DNA of 31,735 nt from NCBI GenBank assembly GCA_024400915.1, contig JAKSLX010000024.1, forward strand, positions 1 through 31,735, written 5' to 3'. The position numbers and the translations under genes are program-made. Shown here in pieces: positions 23,152-29,923 of the stretch; positions within the stretch are counted from its first letter, which is position 1, and each line of letters begins with the position of its first letter. The DNA comes from Treponema sp. Its GTDB lineage: Bacteria; Spirochaetota; Spirochaetia; Treponematales; Treponemataceae. The notes beneath the pieces were generated by a model. That model worked only from the letters and a program-made list of their open reading frames with translations, ran no database searches and had not been told where the DNA came from.

Positions 23152-24840
23152 ATGAAGTTTTTTCGTTCCCTTCTTTTCATTTTGATTTTCTCTGCAGCAA
23201 GCGAAGCAGTTTTTTCCCAGACAGGTTCAATAGATTTCTGGACAAACATGCCCAATGAACAGCTGGCAGAAGAACTTACGGACAGAATGGATGACGAAGA
23301 ACTCCTTGCACAAATCCTCATGTTCGGATGGGCAGGAGCTGAACCAAGCGACCTTTTGAATTCATGGGTAACACAGCGCGGTCTTGGCAGCGTAAAGGTT
23401 TTCGGCTGGAACACGGACAACATCCAGAAAGTTGCAAAATCTGTAAGGCAGCTCCAACAGGAAGCAGCAGAACGCCCATTTAAGATTCCGCTTTTTGTTG
23501 CAACAGACCAGGAAGGTGGCTGGATTCGTCATGTCAAAGGCGAAACTTCTGACACCCCGGGCAACATGGCCATCGGTGCTTCAGGCTATCCAATCGACGC
23601 ATATTACTCGGGCTTCTACATAAACAGGGAAATCCGTGCATTGGGAATCAACATGAACTTTGCACCGACAGTGGACCTTTACAGCAACCTTGATTCAAGC
23701 GTAATCGGCCCCCGTTCCTTTGGCTCAGAACCGATAAATGCAGGAATTCTTGGGGAAGCATTTTCAAAAGGTTCCATGGATGCAGGCGTAATTCCAACTG
23801 CAAAGCATTTCCCTGGACACGGCGACACAAGTTTGGACAGTCATGGAAGGCTTCCACAGATTGAAATCGACGAAAAGACTTTGAACAACCGCGAGCTGAT
23901 TCCTTTCAAATATCTTATCAAGGCTGACATTCCGGCCATCATGAGCGGACACCTTTCCTTTCCTCAGATTGAAAGTGACGGAACACCGGCAAGTCTTTCA
24001 AAGAAAATGCTTACGGAAATTTTGCGCGGTCAGCTTAAATATGAAGGCCTCATCATTACCGACGATATGATGATGAACGGGGCAACTCTGTTTGCAGGTT
24101 CCTTTGCAAGAGCCGTTACAATGGCAATCGAAGCCGGAAACGACATCATCATTTCTTCTTCTACTGCAAATCTTTACGACAATCTTTGGACAAACAACAT
24201 AAAGTATATGGAAAATAATCCGGAATTCAGGGCAAGGGTAAAGGATGCTGCACGAAGGGTAATCCTTGCAAAACTCAGGTACTTCAAAAGCGAAAACCAT
24301 GCTCCACTTTATCCTGATGAAAATACAATTTACGAACACATTCCGGACAAGGAAGGGCAGAAATTTTTCCTTGAGCAGGCATGCCGTTCCATCAGTGTTT
24401 ACAAGGCCGGAAACGCAATGCCATTTACCCCTGGTGAAAATGAAAAGGTTCTTGTTGCAGGTCCATTCCTTTCACTCTACAACGAAGCAAGAAGGTGCTA
24501 TCCAAATGTTTCTACCTTCCACTTCAGCTACGAACTCAGGCGGGATGAAAGCAATTTTGACGAGTGGAATGCAGCACGCCTTACTCAGGTTGCAGACGGA
24601 TTTGATACGATCATCATCGTTGTTTACGACAAGCACACGGCAAACATTGCAAAAAGACTGCGCTACATGGACAAGAAAGTAATCATCCTTTCAATCATGT
24701 CGCCTGTACACATACTCAAGGATTTTGAATGGGCCGACACCATTCTCTGCGGCTACAGCTATTCAAACTATTCTTTTGCGGCCCTGCTCAGTGCGCTTAA
24801 AGGTGAATTTGTTCCCAAGGGAAAGATTCCGCTGGATTAA
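23152..24840 (+). CDS. secreted glycoside hydrolase family 3, beta-N-acetylglucosaminidase (NagZ-like)
   Basis: 562 aa. The signal peptide (FRSLLFILIFSAASEAVFSQ) makes it periplasmic or secreted, whereas classical NagZ is cytoplasmic. The GH3 N-terminal TIM barrel spans ~35-380. The NagZ-type catalytic loop KHFPGHGDTSLDSH (218-231) supplies the Asp-His dyad (D229/H231), and IITDDMMMNGA supplies the nucleophile Asp (D304). The C-terminal ~180 residues look like the second GH3 domain (VLVAGPFLSLYNEARR, DTIIIVVYDKH). It is expected to release GlcNAc from muropeptides or chitin-type oligomers. TACAAT at ~23128 and GGAG 9 nt before the ATG make a conventional start with a leader, unlike several neighbours. 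Confidence 0.92.
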   Translation: MKFFRSLLFILIFSAASEAVFSQTGSIDFWTNMPNEQLAEELTDRMDDEELLAQILMFGWAGAEPSDLLNSWVTQRGLGSVKVFGWNTDNIQKVAKSVRQLQQEAAERPFKIPLFVATDQEGGWIRHVKGETSDTPGNMAIGASGYPIDAYYSGFYINREIRALGINMNFAPTVDLYSNLDSSVIGPRSFGSEPINAGILGEAFSKGSMDAGVIPTAKHFPGHGDTSLDSHGRLPQIEIDEKTLNNRELIPFKYLIKADIPAIMSGHLSFPQIESDGTPASLSKKMLTEILRGQLKYEGLIITDDMMMNGATLFAGSFARAVTMAIEAGNDIIISSSTANLYDNLWTNNIKYMENNPEFRARVKDAARRVILAKLRYFKSENHAPLYPDENTIYEHIPDKEGQKFFLEQACRSISVYKAGNAMPFTPGENEKVLVAGPFLSLYNEARRCYPNVSTFHFSYELRRDESNFDEWNAARLTQVADGFDTIIIVVYDKHTANIAKRLRYMDKKVIILSIMSPVHILKDFEWADTILCGYSYSNYSFAALLSALKGEFVPKGKIPLD

Positions 24841-24878
24841 GTAAATTGAATTTTAAAATACTTTAAAAGTGCAATATG

Positions 24879-24922
24879 AATAGAGGCACAAGTAATAAAA
24901 CAATGACATTTGTGCCTCTATT
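24879..24922. terminator. bidirectional terminator
   Basis: A perfect 13-bp stem, AATAGAGGCACAA (24879-24891)/TTGTGCCTCTATT (24910-24922) with an 18-nt loop, lies between the convergent GH3 and lipoprotein genes. U-tracts are short, but A/T-rich flanks exist on both sides. Confidence 0.75.
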
Positions 24923-24944
24923 TCAAAGTTAAATCTAGGATAAA

Positions 24945-26363
24945 TCAGCGAATTTTAGTTAGAACTAATACTTCTTCTGCCAATGATTCATCCATGATAT
25001 TTATTTTCCCTTCGGAATCAACCGTACCAATTACAATGGCTCCATCACTCATTCTTAATGCATTGAATGTAACAATTTCATCATCAGTAACACCTAATTT
25101 ATATACATCATAACCTTCAATCAAAGTTGAATATTCTTTAGTCAAAGGATCTACCTTCTGAATAACAGTTTTATTTGCGTTATTAACACCTATAACATAA
25201 TAATAATCATCAGAACAAACTCCAAATTTCAATGAAGTCATACCGATTTCATTACAAGAATAAAAACTTGCTTGATTTGTATTTTCATCATAAACAACAC
25301 CAATACTCTTGTTCAGTTCATTTATTACTAAAATCATTTTTTTATTTTTTACTCTTAAGAAACCACTTTTTTGTGCATACGCATAGGCATTTCCATTACT
25401 GCCAGGATAATCTACAAAGTTTACAGAATCATCAGATACCTCTATTCTCTTCACACAAAATGTAGGTTGCATTGCTTGATAATAAAGATTCCCGTCAAAC
25501 CCAACAAAAAACATTATGTAATAATTAACTGAAGGAATATTTTCATATCCTCCGTTGGCTTTCTTGATCCTATAAACTTCACTATTACTAGAATCTCTTC
25601 CATAATATTCAAGATTTCCATGTTTATCGACTGCATAAGCATTAATCGAAACATCTGATCTACTTGAATATAAACTCATTTTTATATCATTTATGTCTGC
25701 TACATCAAGTTTATAGATTCCATATTTCAATTGATCTGAATAACCAACAATATATATATTTCCCTGAGAATCAGAATATGTATCTCTTTTAGACCATAAT
25801 GCATCAATTGAAACAGAAGAAGGCCATTCGTAACAATCCCCTGTTATATTATTTACAAGGTACTGATCGGAAATAAAACTTACCAAAATATAATTCCCAT
25901 TTAATACTGTTATTGATTTAGGAACAAACGATTCACTGGCTGTTTCTGTTTTGACCTCTGTCTTAGTTTCTTTTTTCGTGTCAACTTTATTCCCTTCTGC
26001 ATCATAAACCGGAACATCATATTCAATTACATTTGTAACCTCATAAGTATATGTTATCTCTTGAGCATATCCATCTTCTGTAACTTTAAAAAGTTTATTC
26101 TCAGTAGAATTATTTCCACCTCTTGTCAAATCCTTAGTCGTCTTTGCAATGTAAAGGTTTGTCGCATCGGAAATATTCAATTTCAGTTTTCTTACAGTAC
26201 TTTTTACTGTCTCATTTGGAGCATTACTATTAGTACCACCACCAATCCCTCCATTTGGTGCATCTGATGAGGAATCACCACTACCATTTGAACAAGCAAT
26301 AAATGCACTTGAGAGAAGAATCACGACCGATAAAATTGCAATTGACTTGATGCTATACTTCAT
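24945..26363 (-). CDS. lipoprotein with propeller-like repeats, function unknown
   Basis: 472 aa. The signal segment ends in SAFIAC with the lipid-modified Cys at 24, followed by a Gly/Ser/Asn-rich linker to ~50. The body has repeated strand units of the form GNxYxVG / YGIYKLDVAD / GNLEYYGRDS / GNLYYQAM, suggesting a beta-propeller exposed in the periplasm or on the surface. The DNA is clearly more AT-rich than its neighbours, with many AAT/ATA/TTA codons, which could reflect relaxed selection or acquisition from elsewhere. AGAGGTG lies 6-7 nt before the ATG. The divergent neighbour is an XRE regulator. Confidence 0.8.
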   Translation of the reverse strand: MKYSIKSIAILSVVILLSSAFIACSNGSGDSSSDAPNGGIGGGTNSNAPNETVKSTVRKLKLNISDATNLYIAKTTKDLTRGGNNSTENKLFKVTEDGYAQEITYTYEVTNVIEYDVPVYDAEGNKVDTKKETKTEVKTETASESFVPKSITVLNGNYILVSFISDQYLVNNITGDCYEWPSSVSIDALWSKRDTYSDSQGNIYIVGYSDQLKYGIYKLDVADINDIKMSLYSSRSDVSINAYAVDKHGNLEYYGRDSSNSEVYRIKKANGGYENIPSVNYYIMFFVGFDGNLYYQAMQPTFCVKRIEVSDDSVNFVDYPGSNGNAYAYAQKSGFLRVKNKKMILVINELNKSIGVVYDENTNQASFYSCNEIGMTSLKFGVCSDDYYYVIGVNNANKTVIQKVDPLTKEYSTLIEGYDVYKLGVTDDEIVTFNALRMSDGAIVIGTVDSEGKINIMDESLAEEVLVLTKIR

Positions 26364-26413
26364 TTTTTCACCTCTAATTAAAATTTTGATTTTTACACTC
26401 CATAGTGGAATTA

Positions 26414-26455
26414 AATTCTATTTATCCACTCATTTTAGAGTATATAAATAGAATT
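26414..26455. promoter_or_regulatory. large inverted repeat between lipoprotein and XRE genes
   Basis: AATTCTATTTAT (26414-26425) and ATAAATAGAATT (26444-26455) are perfect 12-bp arms, 18 nt apart. A smaller palindrome TCCATAGTGGA lies at about 26399-26409. The position suits a dimeric regulator site controlling one or both divergent genes; this is inference. Confidence 0.5.
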
Positions 26456-26514
26456 ATAAGGCACATTCTGCGTGTTATCAACTTCTTGATGCTTAATATA
26501 GCGTATCATTAGGC

Positions 26515-26844
26515 ATGGGCAAAACATTTAGGGAAAACCTTCGGGAGGAGTTGGACTATAAAGGAATTTCAGTTAAGCAACTTTCTGATATGACTGGAAT
26601 TTCAAAAAGAACTCTCGAGAACTATTTAAGCAATAAAGAAACCATCCCACCCGCCGACTACGCCTGCAAAATCGCCGCTGTACTCAATGTGAGTGTTGAA
26701 TATCTTGTAAACGGATACAAGGCACCTACTACCGAATTGGAAAAATATGATTTTAAAACTCTCTTTCAAGATTTGATAAAACTAGATGAAAATTCAAGAA
26801 CTGTAATAAAAGCAATGATTCATTCCTTTGCAGAAAAATCTTAA
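26515..26844 (+). CDS. XRE-family helix-turn-helix regulator
   Basis: 109 aa. The N-terminal HTH_3 domain (about 8-64) has ISVKQLSDMTGISKRTLENYLSNK as the helix-turn-helix core (shown across its two helices) and VSVEYLVNGY closing the fold. The C-terminal ~40 residues are helical (FKTLFQDLIKLDENSRTVIKAMI), probably for dimerisation. Such standalone regulators are common in treponemes. TATCAT lies 5 nt before the ATG and no SD is visible. It neighbours the AT-rich lipoprotein, and the candidate type I toxin locus lies downstream. Its target is unknown. Confidence 0.88.
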   Translation: MGKTFRENLREELDYKGISVKQLSDMTGISKRTLENYLSNKETIPPADYACKIAAVLNVSVEYLVNGYKAPTTELEKYDFKTLFQDLIKLDENSRTVIKAMIHSFAEKS

Positions 26845-26938
26845 AACAACAAGACTTTTTTATACTTTACATCTATACAGTATCATATAAATAATATATC
26901 ATTTTGACATTGGAAATGCCTGACTTAATGGCGGTTAA

Positions 26939-26981
26939 CTCCCAAACTCAATCAGCTGTTGCTGAAATTTGACTATGGGAG
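26939..26981 (+). promoter_or_regulatory. SD-masking hairpin in the leader of the small peptide gene
   Basis: CTCCCA (26939-26944) is complementary to TGGGAG (26976-26981), the core of the SD. Between them TCAGC/GCTGA forms a further 5-bp hairpin. Translation would be blocked in the folded leader. Confidence 0.6.
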
Positions 26982-26988
26982 GATGCTT

Positions 26989-27078
26989 ATGACTTTCGAC
27001 AGAATCATTGCAGTTGTTGCATGTGTGGCAACTGTAATCTGTACAGTTATAGCAGTACTCTCTTATTTGCAGAATTAA
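26989..27078 (+). CDS. 29-aa hydrophobic peptide, candidate type I toxin
   Basis: A 29-codon frame starting MTFDRIIAVV and ending AVLSYLQN. One continuous hydrophobic helix (residues ~5-25) has a charged N-terminus (Asp, Arg) and a polar C-terminus, the typical build of small membrane toxins of type I systems (Fst/TxpA/holin-like group). GGGAGG (26977-26982) lies 6 nt before the ATG, one of the strongest SDs in the window, yet can pair with CTCCCA upstream. A convergent promoter and shared terminator hairpin follow. The leader begins with GGAAATGCCTGAC (26912-26924), which recurs inverted at 27152-27164. No homologue is recognised from memory, and toxicity is inference. It could alternatively be a harmless small membrane peptide. 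Confidence 0.6.
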   Translation: MTFDRIIAVVACVATVICTVIAVLSYLQN

Positions 27079-27086
27079 GATGAGTT

Positions 27087-27125
27087 AAAAAATAAGCCGC
27101 CAAGATTGACCCCTCGACGGCTTTT
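27087..27125. terminator. shared terminator hairpin of the small peptide gene and convergent RNA
   Basis: AAGCCG (27094-27099) and CGGCTT (27118-27123). On the minus strand it is followed by ATTTTTT (strong); on the plus strand by only a short T run (weaker). Confidence 0.7.
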
Positions 27126-27165
27126 AGCTAAATGTGGAGACAACCGACATAGTCGGGCATTTCCT
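27087..27165 (-). ncRNA. candidate antitoxin RNA convergent to the small peptide gene
   Basis: Promoter on the minus strand: TTGACG (plus 27195-27200), 17-nt spacer, TATATT (plus 27172-27177), giving a start near 27165 at GGAAATGCCCGAC. The RNA would hold a 5' hairpin CCGAC-TAT-GTCGG, a linker with TCTCCACA that can pair with the SD region of the peptide mRNA (ATG and GGAG pairing with one bulge), and a terminator AAGCCG/CGGCTT followed by A and six T, ending at about 27087. Length ~79 nt. Confidence 0.55.
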
Positions 27166-27171
27166 TTCCAT

Positions 27172-27200
27172 AATATATCATATCGATTGTTCACCGTCAA
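27172..27200 (-). promoter_or_regulatory. promoter of the candidate antitoxin RNA
   Basis: Near-consensus TTGACG-17-TATATT located at the very 3' end of the OhrR-type gene (its stop codon is at 27178). No gene of adequate size follows on this strand before the terminator, which supports a small RNA. Confidence 0.65.
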
Positions 27201-27627
27201 ACTGGCTCAGTAGTTTTCTCAGCGTTGCATAAAGCTGCACGGCTTCTTCTTTACCAAGGTTGATGCAGCCACCGATTTTTGCGGGAACTTCCACGGCTTT
27301 TTCACGAAGGGCCATTCCCTTGTCGGTGATGGTTACAACGAGAAACCTTTCGTCTGTCTTTGAACGGACTCTTGTGACAAGTTCCTTTTTTTCCAGGGTT
27401 TTAAGGAGTGGCGTAAGGGTTCCGGAATCAAGAAGAAGTTTCTTTCCAAGTTCCTTTACGCTCATCTCCCTATGTTCCCACATTACCATCATCGCAATGT
27501 ACTGCGTGTAAGTCAGATCAATTTCATTCAAGAATGGAGTGTATCTCCTGACAATTTCCTTTGAAACCGCATACAGGGGAAAACACAGCTGATTGTCCAG
27601 CTTCAACACATCATACTTATTGCTCAT
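27178..27627 (-). CDS. ohrR: MarR-family organic hydroperoxide sensor, OhrR type
   Basis: 149 aa from MSNKYDVLKL. The ATG follows the upstream stop with one base between them, and AGAGG in the end of the upstream gene serves as SD. The N-terminus LDNQLCFPLYA holds the peroxide-sensing Cys at position 15, and Tyr29 and Tyr40 are also present, matching the Cys15/Tyr29/Tyr40 network known for Bacillus OhrR. A second Cys at 121 is close to the place of the resolving Cys of two-Cys OhrR. The winged helix spans ~45-105 (SVKELGKKLLLDSGTLTPLL, then RSKTDERFLVV wing). It is third in an operon with GPx and a TSCPD protein; the palindrome upstream of the operon fits an OhrR box. Confidence 0.9.
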   Translation of the reverse strand: MSNKYDVLKLDNQLCFPLYAVSKEIVRRYTPFLNEIDLTYTQYIAMMVMWEHREMSVKELGKKLLLDSGTLTPLLKTLEKKELVTRVRSKTDERFLVVTITDKGMALREKAVEVPAKIGGCINLGKEEAVQLYATLRKLLSQFDGEQSI

Positions 27628-27628
27628 C

Positions 27629-27922
27629 TTATGCCTCTTCTTCCAAAGGGGACTTGTAGTTTGGATCTTTTGAAGCAAGGTACCCTGCCCTTACAGCCTT
27701 TGCAAGCTGGTCGCTGCATGAAGTCGGTCGTCTCCCGCAGATGATTCCAGACAGTTTTGCTTCAATCTGATCCACAGTCCATCCATCCATAAGCAACGGA
27801 ATCGTCTTTAAATTTCCATTGCATCCGCCCATGAATTCTATGTTCTTTATGATGTCCCCGTCAATATCCATGCTGATTACTTTTGAGCATGTGTTTTCAG
27901 TCAGATAGTCAAAATGAAACAT
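27629..27922 (-). CDS. TSCPD-domain protein (TIGR03905 type)
   Basis: 97 aa. The pattern FMGGCNGNLKTIPLL, a middle GIICGRRPTSCSDQLA and a C-terminal helix match the TSCPD domain otherwise found at the C-terminus of some ribonucleotide reductases. Here the core reads TSCSD instead of TSCPD. Conserved cysteines (C36, C62 and C68 region, plus C11) suggest metal or thiol chemistry, but the function is not established. The ATG is one base after the GPx stop and AAAGGAGA precedes it; its own stop is one base before ohrR. Its place between a thiol peroxidase and a peroxide sensor suggests a link to redox stress. Confidence 0.85.
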   Translation of the reverse strand: MFHFDYLTENTCSKVISMDIDGDIIKNIEFMGGCNGNLKTIPLLMDGWTVDQIEAKLSGIICGRRPTSCSDQLAKAVRAGYLASKDPNYKSPLEEEA

Positions 27923-27923
27923 C

Positions 27924-28463
27924 CTAGAGAATCTCCTTTACCTTTTCGGCAACCTTCTTGATGCTTGCTGTAGGCTCGAACCTTGCAACGATTTCTCCTT
28001 CCCTGTTGACGATGATCTTTGTGAAGTTCCACTTGATCTTTCCGTTGTTCTTGTAGTCTTCATCCATCTTCTTTACGATTGGTTTAAGAATTACAGACAT
28101 AGGTCCACTGAATCCTTCAAACTTTGTATTTTCAGTGATCCACTTGTAAAGCGGAATTGCATTGTCGCCGTTTACTTCAATCTTCGAATACTGGGGGAAT
28201 GTGATTCCGTATCTTCCAGTGCAGAAGTCGTGGATTTCTTCATCGCTGCCCGGAGCCTGATCTGCAAACTGGTTGCAAGGAAAGTCGAGAACTTCAAGTC
28301 CCTTGTCCTTGAGCTCTTCATACATTTCCTGCAGTTCTGAATACTGAGGCGTAAAACCGCAGCCTGTCGCCGTGTTTACAATCACCAGTACCTTTCCTTT
28401 GAACTGTGAAAGTTCAACCTTGCTTCCGTCCTGTGCTTCTACTGTGAAATCAAATGCTTTCAT
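27924..28463 (-). CDS. glutathione peroxidase family thiol peroxidase
   Basis: 179 aa from MKAFDFTVEA; GGAGGTT sits just before this ATG. A thioredoxin-fold peroxidase of the cysteine type: peroxidatic Cys35 in NTATGCGFTPQY, then LDFPCNQFADQAPGS with Gln65, and KWNFTK with Trp145/Asn146, completing the catalytic tetrad of the family. C63 and C81 are candidates for a resolving role; such bacterial enzymes commonly use thioredoxin rather than glutathione. First gene of the GPx-TSCPD-OhrR operon, directly downstream of an OhrR-box palindrome, so induction by organic peroxides is expected. Confidence 0.94.
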   Translation of the reverse strand: MKAFDFTVEAQDGSKVELSQFKGKVLVIVNTATGCGFTPQYSELQEMYEELKDKGLEVLDFPCNQFADQAPGSDEEIHDFCTGRYGITFPQYSKIEVNGDNAIPLYKWITENTKFEGFSGPMSVILKPIVKKMDEDYKNNGKIKWNFTKIIVNREGEIVARFEPTASIKKVAEKVKEIL

Positions 28464-28511
28464 AAAATAACCTCCGATAGATTGCACACAACTAAATTAC
28501 GTTCGATTTAT

Positions 28512-28532
28512 TACAATTAAATTGTATACAAT
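28512..28532. promoter_or_regulatory. OhrR-box operator
   Basis: TACAATT-A-AATTGTA (28512-28526) is a perfect 15-bp palindrome, overlapped by a second one, ATTGTATACAAT (28521-28532). The string closely matches the OhrR operator I recall from Bacillus subtilis ohrA (TACAATTAAATTGTATACAA). It lies 49-69 nt upstream of the GPx start, in the expected promoter. Confidence 0.85.
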
Positions 28533-28585
28533 CTAATTTTCAAAGTCAATGAATTTGCTGATTTTTTTCTGCTGCTAACAAAAAT

Positions 28586-29704
28586 TTATTCTGCGATTTC
28601 GATTTTGTTCCGGCCGCCGTTCTTTGCCTTGTACAGGGCTGCATCGGCGGAATTAAACCAGTCGGCCTTTTCCATTCCGTCTTTTAAAACAGAAATACCT
28701 GCGCTGAAAGAAAATTTTTCTCCGGGAGCAAAATCATAGGATATTGAACAGAATTCATCTTTAATTTCCTGAACACGATTTTTTACAAATTCAAGATCCT
28801 CTGTTTCAAAGGCAAGGATAAATTCCTCACCGCCAAATCTAAAGGCATGCCTTCTTCCGCCCATCTTTTCCCTGATCACTCCTGCAAGAGCTATAAGAAC
28901 TTCATCACCGGCAGCATGACCATACGTGTCATTTACATTTTTAAAATGATCAATATCCATGATCACAACAGTAGGCTTGTAACTGCCCGCAATGAACTTT
29001 TTCAGGTAGGCATTCATACAGCCTTCAAGAGCAGCCTTGTTATAAAGTTGCGTCATGGGTTCAATTTTCAATTCCTCAATGAGGGTTTTCTGTTTTCTAT
29101 AGTTTTTGAAAATATAACGGAATTGAACTTCCTGTGATTTGGCAAGAACATTGCAGACAATGTAGCTTACCACAAGCAATGATCCTAAAACCAGTACAGA
29201 AATATTTTTGTGCGTAGGATCAAGATCAGGTCGTTTTATGTAAAATGCTATCGATGAAAGGAAGAATGGAACTGCATTTATGATTGAAATATTTCTTAAA
29301 ATTTTTCTGTCTCCAAAAATCATGCTTACATAAATCGGAATGGTAATCAGATACATTACGAAAGAAAAATACACATTGCAGATTGCAATACTTGAACAGC
29401 AGACCATTACGGAAAAGCAGACCAGGTAGGTTCTTGCAGATTCCGTCAGTTTTTTACTGTGCGCAGCAAAAGAACAGCAGGCGGAAGCCAAGATGACCAG
29501 AATGTCCGGCCTTATGACTCCCCTCCACAGATAAAGCGCAATGGAATAATCAATAAGGCCTTTTTTCCAGAATCCATTTGAAAGATACATATAGAAAATT
29601 AAAAGCTGTACTGTCAGAGAAAGTCCTGCTCCAATCCAGCAGACTGCCGCTATTCCTTTCTGTATTTTTCTGAAATGCCTGCCACGGTATTCTTCAAAGT
29701 TCAT
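28586..29704 (-). CDS. membrane diguanylate cyclase (GGDEF)
   Basis: 372 aa. About six TM segments in residues 17-185 form an N-terminal sensor without a recognised ligand site. A short coiled linker (FRYIFKNYRKQKTLIEELK) leads to the GGDEF domain (~210-370). It has MTQLYNKAALE, MDIDHFKNVNDTYGHAAGDEVL with the metal-binding Asp, and GGEEF at 291-295, an active signature for making c-di-GMP from two GTP. The inhibitory I-site (RxxD five residues before GGEEF) reads GGRR, so product feedback is probably absent. TATATT lies 6 nt before the ATG without SD (leaderless). c-di-GMP in spirochaetes affects motility and host adaptation. Confidence 0.93.
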   Translation of the reverse strand: MNFEEYRGRHFRKIQKGIAAVCWIGAGLSLTVQLLIFYMYLSNGFWKKGLIDYSIALYLWRGVIRPDILVILASACCSFAAHSKKLTESARTYLVCFSVMVCCSSIAICNVYFSFVMYLITIPIYVSMIFGDRKILRNISIINAVPFFLSSIAFYIKRPDLDPTHKNISVLVLGSLLVVSYIVCNVLAKSQEVQFRYIFKNYRKQKTLIEELKIEPMTQLYNKAALEGCMNAYLKKFIAGSYKPTVVIMDIDHFKNVNDTYGHAAGDEVLIALAGVIREKMGGRRHAFRFGGEEFILAFETEDLEFVKNRVQEIKDEFCSISYDFAPGEKFSFSAGISVLKDGMEKADWFNSADAALYKAKNGGRNKIEIAE

Positions 29705-29710
29705 GTTTAA

Positions 29711-29716
29711 AATATA
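29711..29716 (-). promoter_or_regulatory. -10 element of the GGDEF gene
   Basis: Minus-strand TATATT ends six bases (TTAAAC) before the ATG. No clear -35 is seen, and there is no SD. Confidence 0.4.
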
Positions 29717-29923
29717 ACACCGTTTTTCTGTTTTTACAGTTCTATTTTGGAGACCAGCTTCAATTCAGATGAAGATTTTTGAATTGCCGATTACCGGGGC
29801 AGTTCATTGCGACCCTGCATACAATATGGTGAGTCTCTCAGATGTTGCAAAACGTGGATTTTGCTACATACTTAAATTGCTAAAACAAAGTGGCAGCATA
29901 CCACAAACAAAAGGAGACCCACC

